Shown here: positions 53,180 to 62,624 of the stretch, piece by piece
Layout: each line of letters starts with the position of its first letter
Position numbering within the stretch: position 1 is the first letter of the stretch
Made by a program: the position numbers and the translations under genes
Assembly (NCBI GenBank): GCA_015057165.1
Contig: SVEY01000001.1
Coordinates: forward strand, 152,680-216,679
Source: Lachnospiraceae bacterium
Lineage (GTDB): Bacteria; Bacillota; Clostridia; Lachnospirales; Lachnospiraceae
DNA: 64,000 nt
Direction of reading: 5' to 3'
The notes under the pieces: model-generated
Told to the model about the DNA's origin: nothing
What the model saw: only the letters and a program-made list of their open reading frames with translations
Database searches by the model: none

Positions 53180-54565
53180 CTATATCATATCATTTTCTTT
53201 AACAGTTGAACCGTCAAGAGCAATTCTATCATATAAGGAAATACCATAACTTGTATTCTTATCAACAATAGCATATTCCTTATTCTGATTAAGGATAACT
53301 ATCTGCTTAAATACAGCATATCCTTTATTAACATTATATACGCCTTGCAACTCATCTGTCTTAGTATCTACTCGATACTCTTCATTAGAATTAGGTTTTA
53401 AGATATAATCTTTAGCGTCTACTAATTCATTATCTATATAATATGCATCATCTGTCTCATAATATATAGTTGGATTAATAAATTCATTACCACTGCTCCT
53501 CTTAACCATTACCCCTTGCTTATTAGAATCATTTCCTTTCATAAAATAATTCTTAGGAATTACAAAGAATTCTTTTGTAGTAATTGCAGAATTAGGGATT
53601 TTAAGTCCTTTTTTATTATTAAGCAATAATTCTATAGTAAGGAATCTATTATCAGCATATCTTTCAATAGAATCATCAAATTCAAGACTCATATAATCCT
53701 TAGTGCCCTGTTTTATAATCTTAGACTGGGCATATGTTGTATAATCATCCTGCATGAATCTAATATTAATATATTCCTCATCTTTTAATGTATTAATCTC
53801 AGAATCGCTTACAGGAAATAATAGATTCCATCTGTCGCCAGTAATGATTTTATATATAGGATCTTTCTCTTTTACATTGGTATTACTAGAAAATGTAACT
53901 TTATTCATTTTATCAACATCAAAACTATCCATATCAAAGTTTTCTATGTTAACATCCTCAAACCCATCAATAGTAGTCATGAAAAGCCCAGCTTTAGGCG
54001 CGTAATATAAAGAATACTGTCCACTTTGTATAGCTGCATCAATATCCCCATCTAATTTATCAAGAGCATTATCATTTTGAATTTGTTCAAGTTCTGAAGA
54101 AATATTATCTTTCAAAATACCAGCACGAATAAAATTACTATCTGAATATCCTTCTACAAAGGAATCTAATTCGTTAAATACTCCATTTAACATAGAATTA
54201 TTCAGTTTATCTGTGTTGGGAGTTATATTATTAATCTTATTAGTTATTTCTCCTGTTGTATCAATCGAATAAATAATTGACTTGATTCCAACCCTAGATG
54301 AATTCTTCTTAAAATACTTAATAGTACCATTTTTCTCAGAATAATATACTTCTTCATCTCTTAATGCTAATGCATCCTTTTGAATAGAATCACTTATTGT
54401 TCCTTCTTTTACTTCATATACTTTAATATTCTTATCTGTTAAGAAAGAAAATACATGAAATAATACATAGATAAAAATAATAATAACAATAACAATACTA
54501 ATATTAAATTTGAAGTCTTTTTGAAATTTAATTGTGTTACTACTTTTGTTTCTATCTTTCTTCAA
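53180..54565 (-). CDS. HlyD-like membrane adaptor protein in the division cluster
   Basis: A 461-residue protein with one N-terminal transmembrane helix ('IVIVIIIFIYVLFHVFSFL', about 24-42). It then has 'KVYEVKEGTISDSIQKDALAL', typical of the first strand of HlyD/RND adaptor proteins, a helical hairpin region (about 100-175), and beta domains in the rest. Translation begins at TTG (TTGAAGAAAG) with GAGAGG upstream. No transporter partner is adjacent. Such proteins occur beside yggS-sepF in many Clostridia, and a role in the envelope or at the septum is possible but unproven. Confidence 0.75.
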   Translation of the reverse strand: MKKDRNKSSNTIKFQKDFKFNISIVIVIIIFIYVLFHVFSFLTDKNIKVYEVKEGTISDSIQKDALALRDEEVYYSEKNGTIKYFKKNSSRVGIKSIIYSIDTTGEITNKINNITPNTDKLNNSMLNGVFNELDSFVEGYSDSNFIRAGILKDNISSELEQIQNDNALDKLDGDIDAAIQSGQYSLYYAPKAGLFMTTIDGFEDVNIENFDMDSFDVDKMNKVTFSSNTNVKEKDPIYKIITGDRWNLLFPVSDSEINTLKDEEYINIRFMQDDYTTYAQSKIIKQGTKDYMSLEFDDSIERYADNRFLTIELLLNNKKGLKIPNSAITTKEFFVIPKNYFMKGNDSNKQGVMVKRSSGNEFINPTIYYETDDAYYIDNELVDAKDYILKPNSNEEYRVDTKTDELQGVYNVNKGYAVFKQIVILNQNKEYAIVDKNTSYGISLYDRIALDGSTVKENDMI

Positions 54566-54582
54566 AATAAGCCTCTCATATA

Positions 54583-54608
54583 AAAAGAGTTCGCATTGCG
54601 AACTCTTT
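54583..54608 (-). terminator. Terminator after the P-loop protein gene
   Basis: On the minus strand AAAGAGTTCGCA pairs with TGCGAACTCTTT and is followed by TTAT. It precedes the TTG-started adaptor gene. Confidence 0.82.
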
Positions 54609-54621
54609 CTTTAATAGTTAT

Positions 54622-55044
54622 TTACAAAGAAACCACAACTTTACTTTGTACTTCGCTTGGGAGATCATCCTTTGTCTGGGATATACTAATAATAAATTTT
54701 ACATTGAAGCAATCTGAAATCTTCTCTAATTCTTCAATTGATGATAATAAACCATTATTAGTATCAATAAATGCAATTGTCAAAAATGAATCTAAGAATA
54801 TCTCTTCAATATCATTGTTTTGCGAGATAACACCACTTAAAAAACCTAAGAACTCACCTGTTGTATTAACCGGATATTCCGTAATATTAATAAGTCTTAC
54901 TTTAGAATCCAAATCATACATGTGCTTTGAACTCTTATCAACAAAAATACTGCTTCCACTGATATTTTTAATATCTTCATTGCATCTGTCTAGCAGAATT
55001 TTTGTCTTGCCTTTTCCCTTTTCTCCTGAAACGATTTCAATCAT
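54622..55044 (-). CDS. Small P-loop NTPase-like protein of unknown function
   Basis: A 140-residue protein with a Walker A-like 'VSGEKGKGKTK' at residues 5-15 and a hydrophobic strand 'IEEIFLDSFLTIAFID' that might serve as Walker B. It is followed by 'FNVKFIISISQTKDDLP', reminiscent of PilT/AAA folds. It is half the normal size of a complete AAA domain. AAAGGGGG lies upstream of the ATG. It is monocistronic with its own terminator. Such small proteins near sepF in Lachnospiraceae are uncharacterised. Confidence 0.7.
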   Translation of the reverse strand: MIEIVSGEKGKGKTKILLDRCNEDIKNISGSSIFVDKSSKHMYDLDSKVRLINITEYPVNTTGEFLGFLSGVISQNNDIEEIFLDSFLTIAFIDTNNGLLSSIEELEKISDCFNVKFIISISQTKDDLPSEVQSKVVVSL

Positions 55045-55123
55045 ATGTAATCCCCCTTTTGTCCAAAAGATTTATAAGTAAATTATATTATAACAGTATT
55101 AAAATAACAACTATTATATTAAG

Positions 55124-56113
55124 TTATGAACCATATGTATCTAGTATCTGATTCATTAAATAATAAAGATTTTGACGACAATCCGCATTATATACAATTG
55201 ATATCAATTCTTCATTCTTGCTATTTCTGCTAAGAAGAACAAGGCAATAACCAGCAGGATTAGTTGTACCAGTTTTACCCCCCAGAACAGTTATTCCAAT
55301 AGGTTGTCTAACCTGGTTAGTTAAGTATAGATTAGTATTAGCCCACTTCTGTTGAACTGGATTACCAGCTGCATCTGTGTATGCAACATCATAATTTGTA
55401 GTAGTTACAATATCATATATTAGTTTATAATCAAGTGCTGCTTCAAATAATAAATACATATCATATACTGTAGTATAATGATTATCATTATGAAGTCCAT
55501 TAGCATTAACGAAGTTAGAGTGTGTAGCACCAGCAAGTTTTGCTTCATTATTCATTGCTTTGGCAAACTCTTCCTGACTACCATACATCCCTTCTGCTAT
55601 TGCTATAGCCGCATCATTGCCACTTCTAAGTAAAAGTCCATAAAGCAAATCACGATAAGTAATTCTATCTCCCGGTTTTAGACCACACACAGAAGAATCA
55701 GAAGTTTGATTACAAGCATTCTGAGATACAGTAACAGTATCATTTAAATTAGCGTATTTAACACATACAAGGGCCGTAAGAATCTTTGTAGTACTGGCAG
55801 GAAACATCTTCTGAAAAATGTTCTGAGAATAGTTAATCTCCTTTGTAGCACGATTAGCAAGAATAGCTCCACCAGCAACCTGAGACTCAACTCTTTCAGT
55901 TCCTTTATTAACACCATTAGTTACGCACAAATCTTTTGCGAATAAATTATTATCTGTAATAGATTCTCCTTCAATAATATTATATCCCATGGAATTATCA
56001 TATATATCATATACAATATCATCATCATTTGAGCATCCACAAAGAGATATAATTACTAAAGAGATAATAATTATACTTGTTATGATTTTTTTGACTTTAT
56101 TTGTACATATCAC
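55124..56113 (-). CDS. D-alanyl-D-alanine carboxypeptidase (lipoprotein form)
   Basis: About 330 residues, serine peptidase family S11. It trims the terminal D-alanine from peptidoglycan stem peptides. Catalytic motifs: SxxK in 'MFPASTTKILTAL', SxN in 'LLRSGNDAAIAIAE' and KTG in 'VLGGKTGTTNPAG'. The N terminus has a hydrophobic stretch with lipobox 'ISLCGC', so it is probably a lipoprotein. The start is ambiguous: GTG at 56113 (AGGAG 12 bases away) was chosen; a TTG at 56122 is in frame. Both lie inside the end of mgsA, giving overlapping, coupled genes. Confidence 0.88.
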   Translation of the reverse strand: MICTNKVKKIITSIIIISLVIISLCGCSNDDDIVYDIYDNSMGYNIIEGESITDNNLFAKDLCVTNGVNKGTERVESQVAGGAILANRATKEINYSQNIFQKMFPASTTKILTALVCVKYANLNDTVTVSQNACNQTSDSSVCGLKPGDRITYRDLLYGLLLRSGNDAAIAIAEGMYGSQEEFAKAMNNEAKLAGATHSNFVNANGLHNDNHYTTVYDMYLLFEAALDYKLIYDIVTTTNYDVAYTDAAGNPVQQKWANTNLYLTNQVRQPIGITVLGGKTGTTNPAGYCLVLLSRNSKNEELISIVYNADCRQNLYYLMNQILDTYGS

Positions 56114-56492
56114 GCCACTCAAGATCTCCTCTATCAAGTGATTTAATAAGTAATTCTGCAGTTGCCAGATTAGTTGCCAAAGGTATGTTATTAGCATCAC
56201 AAATCCTAACAATATTATTTACGTCAGGCTCATGAGATTTGGCTGTAAGTGGATCTCTAAGAAAAATAACAAGATCCATCTCATTATGCTCTATCTGTGC
56301 TCCAAGTTGCTGACATCCCCCCAGATGTCCTGCAAGATACTTATGCACAGAAAGATTAGTCGCTTCTTCAATCAAACGACCTGTTGTGCCTGTTGCAAAT
56401 AATTCATTTTTACTTAAAATCCCCCTATAAGCTATACAAAAATTCTGCATAAGCTTCTTTTTTGAATCATGAGCTACAAACCCAATATTCAT
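56097..56492 (-). CDS. mgsA: Methylglyoxal synthase
   Basis: A 131-residue enzyme converting dihydroxyacetone phosphate to methylglyoxal. It has 'GFVAHDSKKKLM', 'FATGTTGRLIEEATNLSVHK', 'GHLGGCQQLGAQIEHNEMDL' and the catalytic Asp in 'LRDPLTAKSHEPDV'. GGAGG precedes the ATG. In Clostridia it regularly follows rodA, as here. Confidence 0.96.
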   Translation of the reverse strand: MNIGFVAHDSKKKLMQNFCIAYRGILSKNELFATGTTGRLIEEATNLSVHKYLAGHLGGCQQLGAQIEHNEMDLVIFLRDPLTAKSHEPDVNNIVRICDANNIPLATNLATAELLIKSLDRGDLEWRDMYK

Positions 56493-56571
56493 AGTATAAT
56501 ACCTCCATATGTAATACTATTTATATAAAATTATTACAATTTATTATAAATTCTAACATATATTGCAATCG

Positions 56572-57681
56572 TCAATACTTCTTCGATTGCAGACCAACAT
56601 TTAACACCAGTCCAACTCCTATATACAGCGTAACTAGACTTGTAAGACCATAACTTAGGAAAGGGAGCGGAAGTCCTGTGTTAGGCATAAGACCGGTAAC
56701 AACACATATATTAACAAAACTCTGATAACCAACAAAGCATGCCATACCAATGCAAATAAGTTTACCTGATAAATCTTTGGCTTTTCTTCCAATAGCAATA
56801 CATTCAATAACTATTGCTAATAATAATAATACTATAATTACGGAGCCAATAAAACCTAATTCTTCACCAGATACAGCAAAAATAAAATCAGTTTGAGGCT
56901 CAGATATATAATTACCGTTTTTTACAGAATCAACACTATTATTATATAAGCCTTTACCAAGGAACTGACCAGAACCTATAGCCATTATAGAGTTCTGTTG
57001 TTGATATGCACTTTCTGGATAATCCTCAGGCCTAAGCCACGCCAAAATACGCAGTCCTTGATATTCACTAAGAATTGTTTGACCTTTTCTCATAACAAGA
57101 AGCAATAATACACCTATAGCAGGAATTGTCACTCCAAAAAATATAGCAACTATCTTAGCACTAAGTCCGGCAATAAACATTAGTGTGAATATAATTAAGA
57201 AAGTAACAATTGTGGTTGAAAGATCAGGTTCCCTAAGTATTAAGAATAAAGGCACTGCCGCAAGTGCTACTGTAATAATTAATCTCTTTGATTTATTGAT
57301 ATCGTCTTCATAAATCATTAAATATCTTGCAAAAAACAATATCAAAAGAATCTTACATAGCTCAGATGGTTGAAAACGGATACCAAGATCTATCCATCTT
57401 GTTGCACCACCTACAGTTGTACCAAATATCAAAACAAGGATAAGAAGGAAGCAGCTTATTCCATAGTATACCCAATGGAAATTAAGTATAAAATCATAAT
57501 CAACTAAAGATACAACAACCATAACAACAATACCAATTACAAAACCAAGTATCTGCTTAGATTGAAAATCCTGATTAGCTGACCCAATTACTAAAATTCC
57601 AATAATTGTCAGTATCACAACATATATTATAAGTTTTATTCTATAATTTTTGAATTTGTAGTTTCTTAAATAAGATAACAT
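56572..57681 (-). CDS. rodA: RodA/FtsW-family peptidoglycan glycosyltransferase
   Basis: A 369-residue SEDS protein with about ten transmembrane helices that polymerises glycan strands with PBP2 during elongation. It has 'GATRWIDLGIRFQPSELCKI', 'LREPDLSTTIV' and 'TGLMPNTGLPLPFLSYG'. The order after minC and pbp2 points to RodA rather than FtsW. The start follows minC by 8 bases. Confidence 0.93.
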   Translation of the reverse strand: MLSYLRNYKFKNYRIKLIIYVVILTIIGILVIGSANQDFQSKQILGFVIGIVVMVVVSLVDYDFILNFHWVYYGISCFLLILVLIFGTTVGGATRWIDLGIRFQPSELCKILLILFFARYLMIYEDDINKSKRLIITVALAAVPLFLILREPDLSTTIVTFLIIFTLMFIAGLSAKIVAIFFGVTIPAIGVLLLLVMRKGQTILSEYQGLRILAWLRPEDYPESAYQQQNSIMAIGSGQFLGKGLYNNSVDSVKNGNYISEPQTDFIFAVSGEELGFIGSVIIVLLLLAIVIECIAIGRKAKDLSGKLICIGMACFVGYQSFVNICVVTGLMPNTGLPLPFLSYGLTSLVTLYIGVGLVLNVGLQSKKY

Positions 57682-57689
57682 TTACTCTC

Positions 57690-58370
57690 CTACTTTATAT
57701 GCTTTATTATACCTGTTCTTAAAGGTTCTATTAATAATTCATTATCATTCCAAACAATTACACCAAGTGGCTCAGTATCTTTATTAGAAGTACGTTGATA
57801 CCATTTCTTATGCATTTCAGGTTTACGTGTCACTCCACCAATTGTAACAACATCGCTTAGAAATTCCTGTGCAACAACATACATTGTCTTATCATCAGGA
57901 TAGCCAGCATATGCTTCTCCTTCAAGACTACCAATCACTATAATATTACCACTGGCTTGTACTTTTGCACCTTTTTTAACATCACCAAGTATAACAATGC
58001 TACTATCAGATGTTATTTTAGCATTTCTTTTAATGCTACCTTTAATAATTTTGGCATTAACATAGATATCATCATGAAAATATTTATCTATCTTATCCTT
58101 CATTCTAATATCTCTAATCACATTTTTATCTTCAATAAGAATAATTTTAACATCAGAATTAAGTTCAATAGCATCTACAATGCACTGCGTTTCCTCTGGA
58201 GACAAATCTCTTCCTTCAAGAGAAATAATCATTCTAGCATTCCCCCAGAATTTTCTGGATTCTGCAAATTTAGTACATATATCTTTAACTAATTCTTCAA
58301 AACTAACATTCTCATCTAATATAATTAAAATTCCATATTTAGTTGATTTAATTATGACAGAACTACGCAT
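57690..58370 (-). CDS. minC: Septum site-determining protein MinC
   Basis: A 226-residue MinC, an inhibitor of FtsZ assembly. The N-terminal domain (about 1-100) binds FtsZ. The C-terminal beta-helix has 'GSIKRNAKITSDSSIVILGD', 'KKGAKVQASGNIIVIGSLEG' and 'AYAGYPDDKTMYVVA'. The ATG at 58370 with AGGAG at 58376-58380 was chosen; longer frames overlap pbp2. minD and minE, which usually follow in Clostridia, are absent at this place. Confidence 0.92.
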   Translation of the reverse strand: MRSSVIIKSTKYGILIILDENVSFEELVKDICTKFAESRKFWGNARMIISLEGRDLSPEETQCIVDAIELNSDVKIILIEDKNVIRDIRMKDKIDKYFHDDIYVNAKIIKGSIKRNAKITSDSSIVILGDVKKGAKVQASGNIIVIGSLEGEAYAGYPDDKTMYVVAQEFLSDVVTIGGVTRKPEMHKKWYQRTSNKDTEPLGVIVWNDNELLIEPLRTGIIKHIK

Positions 58371-58383
58371 AATAACTCCTATA

Positions 58384-61233
58384 CTAATCTGCTCTTGCTG
58401 TACTAGAAGCAACATTTGTTGCCTCACCATTTATCATTTGCAGATATTCAGGCAAATTATAATAACAACCAATAATGCATTTAGACACATCAGCAGCATT
58501 ATGTGATGTATAACCAAAAGCAATTCTTGTTGCAATAGATATTTCAGGATTATCATATGGTGCATAACCTATAAATAAAGCGTGGTTAGGTTTATCATAT
58601 GATTGCTGTGCTGTTCCTGTCTTACCTGCTACAGGAATAGGAAATCCCGCAAATCCTTCATAAGCTTCAACCATCATTCTCATTCCAGAATGAATAGAGT
58701 TCCAACCATTTCCATCAACTGCATCAACATGATCGTCCAGAGTTGGTGAGTATTTCTCAACAACATTTCCATCCTGATCTGCTACATGATCTAGCAAAGT
58801 AAGATTATATATATTTCCAGAATTAGAAATAGCATTAGAATACCTTGCAAGAGCAATTGTTGTTAAGTTGTGATTAGACTGACCAATTGCTGCCATAACA
58901 GGGAATTCAGTAGCAAGATTAGAAGTGCTTTCTTCAACTTCAACACCTGTTTTTCTATCAAGTCCAAATAGACTTGCATATTTTGTAAGTTTCTTAATTC
59001 CAGCTGCATCATTATAGTTTTGACTTCCTGCAAGTCTATATCCTACTTCATAGAAGAAATAGTTACAAGAATCACGTATGGCCTGCGCCACATTTATAGA
59101 GCCATGAGTACTTGGATAAATCCAGCATTTAGGCTTATTAGATACATTTTCATATACACCTAAGTCAGTAATTAATGTACCTGTATCAATTACTCCTTCA
59201 CCAAGTCCAGCTGCTGTACTTACAATCTTAAATGTTGATCCTGGTGCAGTCTTTTGTTGTGTTGCATAATTATACATTGGTTTAGAATTATTAAGACTAA
59301 TAAATGTATAATAAGATGAATCCTTTGGATTAGATAAAATGTTACTATTATATCCAGGATAAGATACACAGGCAAGTATTTCTCCTGTTCTAGAATCCAT
59401 AACAACTGAAGAACCAGAGCATAGATCAAGCCCAAGCTGTCCAGGAGTAATTTCTAAGGACTTAATCTTAGATAATAAGAATCCATAAGGAGCAAGAGAA
59501 CCACTTGCAAGGGCATTTCTAGTATTATCATCCTTCGGCAAAAATCCCTGATCATATAATGCAGCGCATAAATCATTAGGAGAAATAAAATCATCTAAAA
59601 TAGCATATTTATATACTGATTTTGTAAATTCTTTATCACTATATATTTCATTAAGAATATAATCAACAAGCGCTTCATATAACTCATCTGTGTCATTATA
59701 TTTAGTTGAAGTATTGAGCGCAGAAATATCAATCCAGTTCTCTTCTATGGCATATTTCAAGTACTCATTAACACTTATTTGCATTGCTGCCCATTTTAGA
59801 TAAGTATCATCTTCTTTATCAATTTTATCATCAACTAAGACATTGTCTGATTTCAATGATCTAATAATAAATGTGATGTAATTCTGATATTCATCCGGTA
59901 AATCTTTGTAAGCAACTGGATTAGGATCTAATAAGATTCCTCTTAATGTATCATGTACCTCTTCCTCTTTAGCTTTAAAAGCGTTATAAATATTCTTCTC
60001 ACAATCACTAGCATCGCTATCATTTAGTTTTGATGAATCTACAAGATTATTACTAATCAAAGCATAATATACATCATATATAGGAATAAGAATATCTGAT
60101 CCATTTGTATTCTCATTAGTAGGAAAATCTTTAATATTAGCAATTTTAGAGCATAATATACCTGCTATTTCCTGCTCTAACAGTTTATATGTATTAATCT
60201 GTAAATTCTTATCAATAGAAAGATATACATCCTTTCCAGACTCAGGTTCTTTCGTCTTAGTTGAAGAAATCGGATTACCAAGAGAATCAACATAAATTGT
60301 CTCTGAACCTTTCTTACCTGTAAGATATGTATTCATATATTTTTCAATGCCCACTTTACCTGTAGAATCAGTAAGTTCAGCATCTCCAAATTCATCTTTT
60401 AATTCTTCTAATTCATCAGTAGACACCTTGCCAACATAGCCTACAATAGAAGAAAATGCTTCAGCTTCATCATATTTTCTAATAGATTTCTCTTCTATCT
60501 GTACACCAGTTAATTCATTCTTATTCTCTTCTACATATGCAACAGTTTTATCATTAACATCATTAGCAATAGTTGTAGAGATATATTTTTGATATGAATT
60601 AAGTCCCATGCTGTATCTTATAATTGCAATTTTATATTGCATTTCTTTAGGTAAATCACTTGATATATCATATCTATTAGAACTACATAAATATTCCATT
60701 ATTTGATCTGCTGATGCAGTTGCTTCATCAAAATTCATCTTCTTATTGTAAGTCAAATCACTAGGATCAGCATAACCAAAAACATCAGCTCTAAAACGCT
60801 GTAATTTGGTGCCTTCGCTATCAATAAACTGATAATTACCATTAGAATCTATTGTAATTCCAAAATCATTAATAATAGAATCTCCATTTTTCTCAATATT
60901 AACGATTAAATCATAAGCAATTGCATTAAGCTTCTCATTCTTCTCTTTTGTTGTCTCATAATCGCCAACATCCTGAATTGTTACAGCATAAGCAAGATCA
61001 TTATATGCAATTAAATTACCATTTCTATCATATATATTGCCTCTTGTAGCATCTATAGTCTGGGTCTTCTCAACCTTAAGATCGTAGTTTTCCTGATAAC
61101 TAGAGCCAAGAATAATTTGTAACACAAAAAGACGTATTAATAATATGATACTAAATACGACAAATATAGCTACAATAACATTAGTTCTACTAGCAAATAT
61201 TTTGTTTTTTAAAGATATTAACCAATCAAACAA
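58384..61233 (-). CDS. mrdA: Penicillin-binding protein 2 (elongation transpeptidase)
   Basis: A 949-residue class B PBP that crosslinks peptidoglycan with RodA. One N-terminal membrane helix ('NVIVAIFVVFSIILLIRLFV') is followed by the dimerisation/pedestal domain ('DATRGNIYDRNGNLIAYND', 'GYVGKVS', 'GKVGIEKYMNTYLTG'). The transpeptidase domain has SxxK in 'APGSTFKIVSTAAG', 'ARYSNAISNSG' as the second motif region, and 'VAGKTGTAQQS'. It is longer than enterobacterial PBP2 because of about 200 extra residues between the pedestal and catalytic parts (about 330-620), common in Clostridia. It overlaps mreD by 8 bases. Confidence 0.94.
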   Translation of the reverse strand: MFDWLISLKNKIFASRTNVIVAIFVVFSIILLIRLFVLQIILGSSYQENYDLKVEKTQTIDATRGNIYDRNGNLIAYNDLAYAVTIQDVGDYETTKEKNEKLNAIAYDLIVNIEKNGDSIINDFGITIDSNGNYQFIDSEGTKLQRFRADVFGYADPSDLTYNKKMNFDEATASADQIMEYLCSSNRYDISSDLPKEMQYKIAIIRYSMGLNSYQKYISTTIANDVNDKTVAYVEENKNELTGVQIEEKSIRKYDEAEAFSSIVGYVGKVSTDELEELKDEFGDAELTDSTGKVGIEKYMNTYLTGKKGSETIYVDSLGNPISSTKTKEPESGKDVYLSIDKNLQINTYKLLEQEIAGILCSKIANIKDFPTNENTNGSDILIPIYDVYYALISNNLVDSSKLNDSDASDCEKNIYNAFKAKEEEVHDTLRGILLDPNPVAYKDLPDEYQNYITFIIRSLKSDNVLVDDKIDKEDDTYLKWAAMQISVNEYLKYAIEENWIDISALNTSTKYNDTDELYEALVDYILNEIYSDKEFTKSVYKYAILDDFISPNDLCAALYDQGFLPKDDNTRNALASGSLAPYGFLLSKIKSLEITPGQLGLDLCSGSSVVMDSRTGEILACVSYPGYNSNILSNPKDSSYYTFISLNNSKPMYNYATQQKTAPGSTFKIVSTAAGLGEGVIDTGTLITDLGVYENVSNKPKCWIYPSTHGSINVAQAIRDSCNYFFYEVGYRLAGSQNYNDAAGIKKLTKYASLFGLDRKTGVEVEESTSNLATEFPVMAAIGQSNHNLTTIALARYSNAISNSGNIYNLTLLDHVADQDGNVVEKYSPTLDDHVDAVDGNGWNSIHSGMRMMVEAYEGFAGFPIPVAGKTGTAQQSYDKPNHALFIGYAPYDNPEISIATRIAFGYTSHNAADVSKCIIGCYYNLPEYLQMINGEATNVASSTARAD

Positions 61234-61765
61234 ACCTACTACGGCTCCTTTTATCTTCTTTGTCTATAAATAAATTTAGTTTATATAAAATCAAATATAA
61301 AATTATACTAACAAGTATTGTATATACAACTTCAGGAAGAATTAATGCTCTAAGATAGAACAAAAAGTCAAATTTTCCTTTTACAAGGAAAAGAACAACA
61401 TATACTACAAAAGAATATAACAAATCACTTACAGCTATTAAAACTATAGGTAGCTTAATATCATCACCATAGAATAGTTTAGAGAAAAGTCCATTCAAAT
61501 AACCAATAAGCAAGAAAATAAGAGCATACATTCCAAAATATGAACCTGCACTTAAATCAAGTAACAAGCCACAGAAAAAACCAACAAACATGCCATCTTT
61601 TCTACCACGCATAAATCCAAAGGCCGATGTAACAATAATAAGTAAATTAGGTGTTACATTTGCAAGGGCAAGATGGGAAAAGATACATGTCTGAAGCAAA
61701 TAACATACTATAATTACTAATGCGATTATTACAATTTTCTTAATTAGAGGTTTCCACTCCAACAT
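61226..61765 (-). CDS. mreD: Rod shape-determining protein MreD
   Basis: A 179-residue membrane protein with five or six helices. 'HLALANVTPNLLIIVTSAFG', 'GRKDGMFVGFFCGLLLDL' and 'LIGYLNGLFSKLF' match MreD. AAGGAG lies upstream. It overlaps mreC by 26 bases and pbp2 by 8, indicating tight translational coupling in the elongasome operon. Confidence 0.93.
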   Translation of the reverse strand: MLEWKPLIKKIVIIALVIIVCYLLQTCIFSHLALANVTPNLLIIVTSAFGFMRGRKDGMFVGFFCGLLLDLSAGSYFGMYALIFLLIGYLNGLFSKLFYGDDIKLPIVLIAVSDLLYSFVVYVVLFLVKGKFDFLFYLRALILPEVVYTILVSIILYLILYKLNLFIDKEDKRSRSRFV

Positions 61766-62615
61766 CGCCAGTCTCCTTCTTTGTCGTAATAACTAATACA
61801 TCCTGCAGATGCTTAAAATCAACTACAGGCGTAATTTTACCCGACTTTGTAAGATGATTATCATCATCACTAATGCTTGTTACATATCCAATTAAAAGTC
61901 CTGGCAAATATTTGTCAGAAATATTAGATGTAACAACAGAATCCCCAGCCTTAACGGCATTATTAGCATCTTCTAAATTACTAAGAAGAATCATATTGTC
62001 ATTAGTCATATCCTTCAAAGAACCGGATACAATACAATTATCATTAGTAGAAGTAATTAGACTAGAAACAGATGATGTATCATCAATAATTGCACGAACA
62101 ACGGAATAATGTGTTCCCACGTCGGTAACAATACCAACAAGTCCCGAACCTGCAATTACATTCATATCAACATCTATTCCATCTGCACTACCCTTATTAA
62201 TAGTAAATGAGTTAAACCAATTACTTGTATTCTTTGCAATTATACGAGCACCAGTTTTCTCATAATTGCCATAAAGCTGATCTAGTTTATATAAAGTCTG
62301 AAGCTGTTCTAATTCATTTTGAGAAAGCTCCATATTATTAACCTGATCTGTAAGTTCATTGACTTTAGTTCTCAATTCTTCATTCTCAGCAAGAAGCTCT
62401 TCTTTTGTCTTACTCTCTTCTGAATTAAGGAACAAAGTATTACCAACATAATCAATACCCTTTTGCATAGGTACAAACAAATAGTTAGCAATAGTATGAA
62501 TTGGTCCGCTTGTAAAATTTACAACATAACTTGTAAATAGAAGTATTATACAAACAAGTACCATTACAGCCAATATTATTTTGCTAGGTATTTTATTACG
62601 ATTTTTTCTTCTCAT
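61740..62615 (-). CDS. mreC: Rod shape-determining protein MreC
   Basis: A 291-residue MreC with an N-terminal membrane helix ('IILAVMVLVCIILLFTSYVV'), a coiled coil (about 65-105) and beta domains with 'GSGLVGIVTDVGTHYSVVRA' and 'AVKAGDSVVTSNISDKYLPG'. It bridges MreB to PBP2 and RodA. It begins ten bases after mreB. Confidence 0.95.
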   Translation of the reverse strand: MRRKNRNKIPSKIILAVMVLVCIILLFTSYVVNFTSGPIHTIANYLFVPMQKGIDYVGNTLFLNSEESKTKEELLAENEELRTKVNELTDQVNNMELSQNELEQLQTLYKLDQLYGNYEKTGARIIAKNTSNWFNSFTINKGSADGIDVDMNVIAGSGLVGIVTDVGTHYSVVRAIIDDTSSVSSLITSTNDNCIVSGSLKDMTNDNMILLSNLEDANNAVKAGDSVVTSNISDKYLPGLLIGYVTSISDDDNHLTKSGKITPVVDFKHLQDVLVITTKKETGDVGVETSN

Positions 62616-62624
62616 AATTATCCT

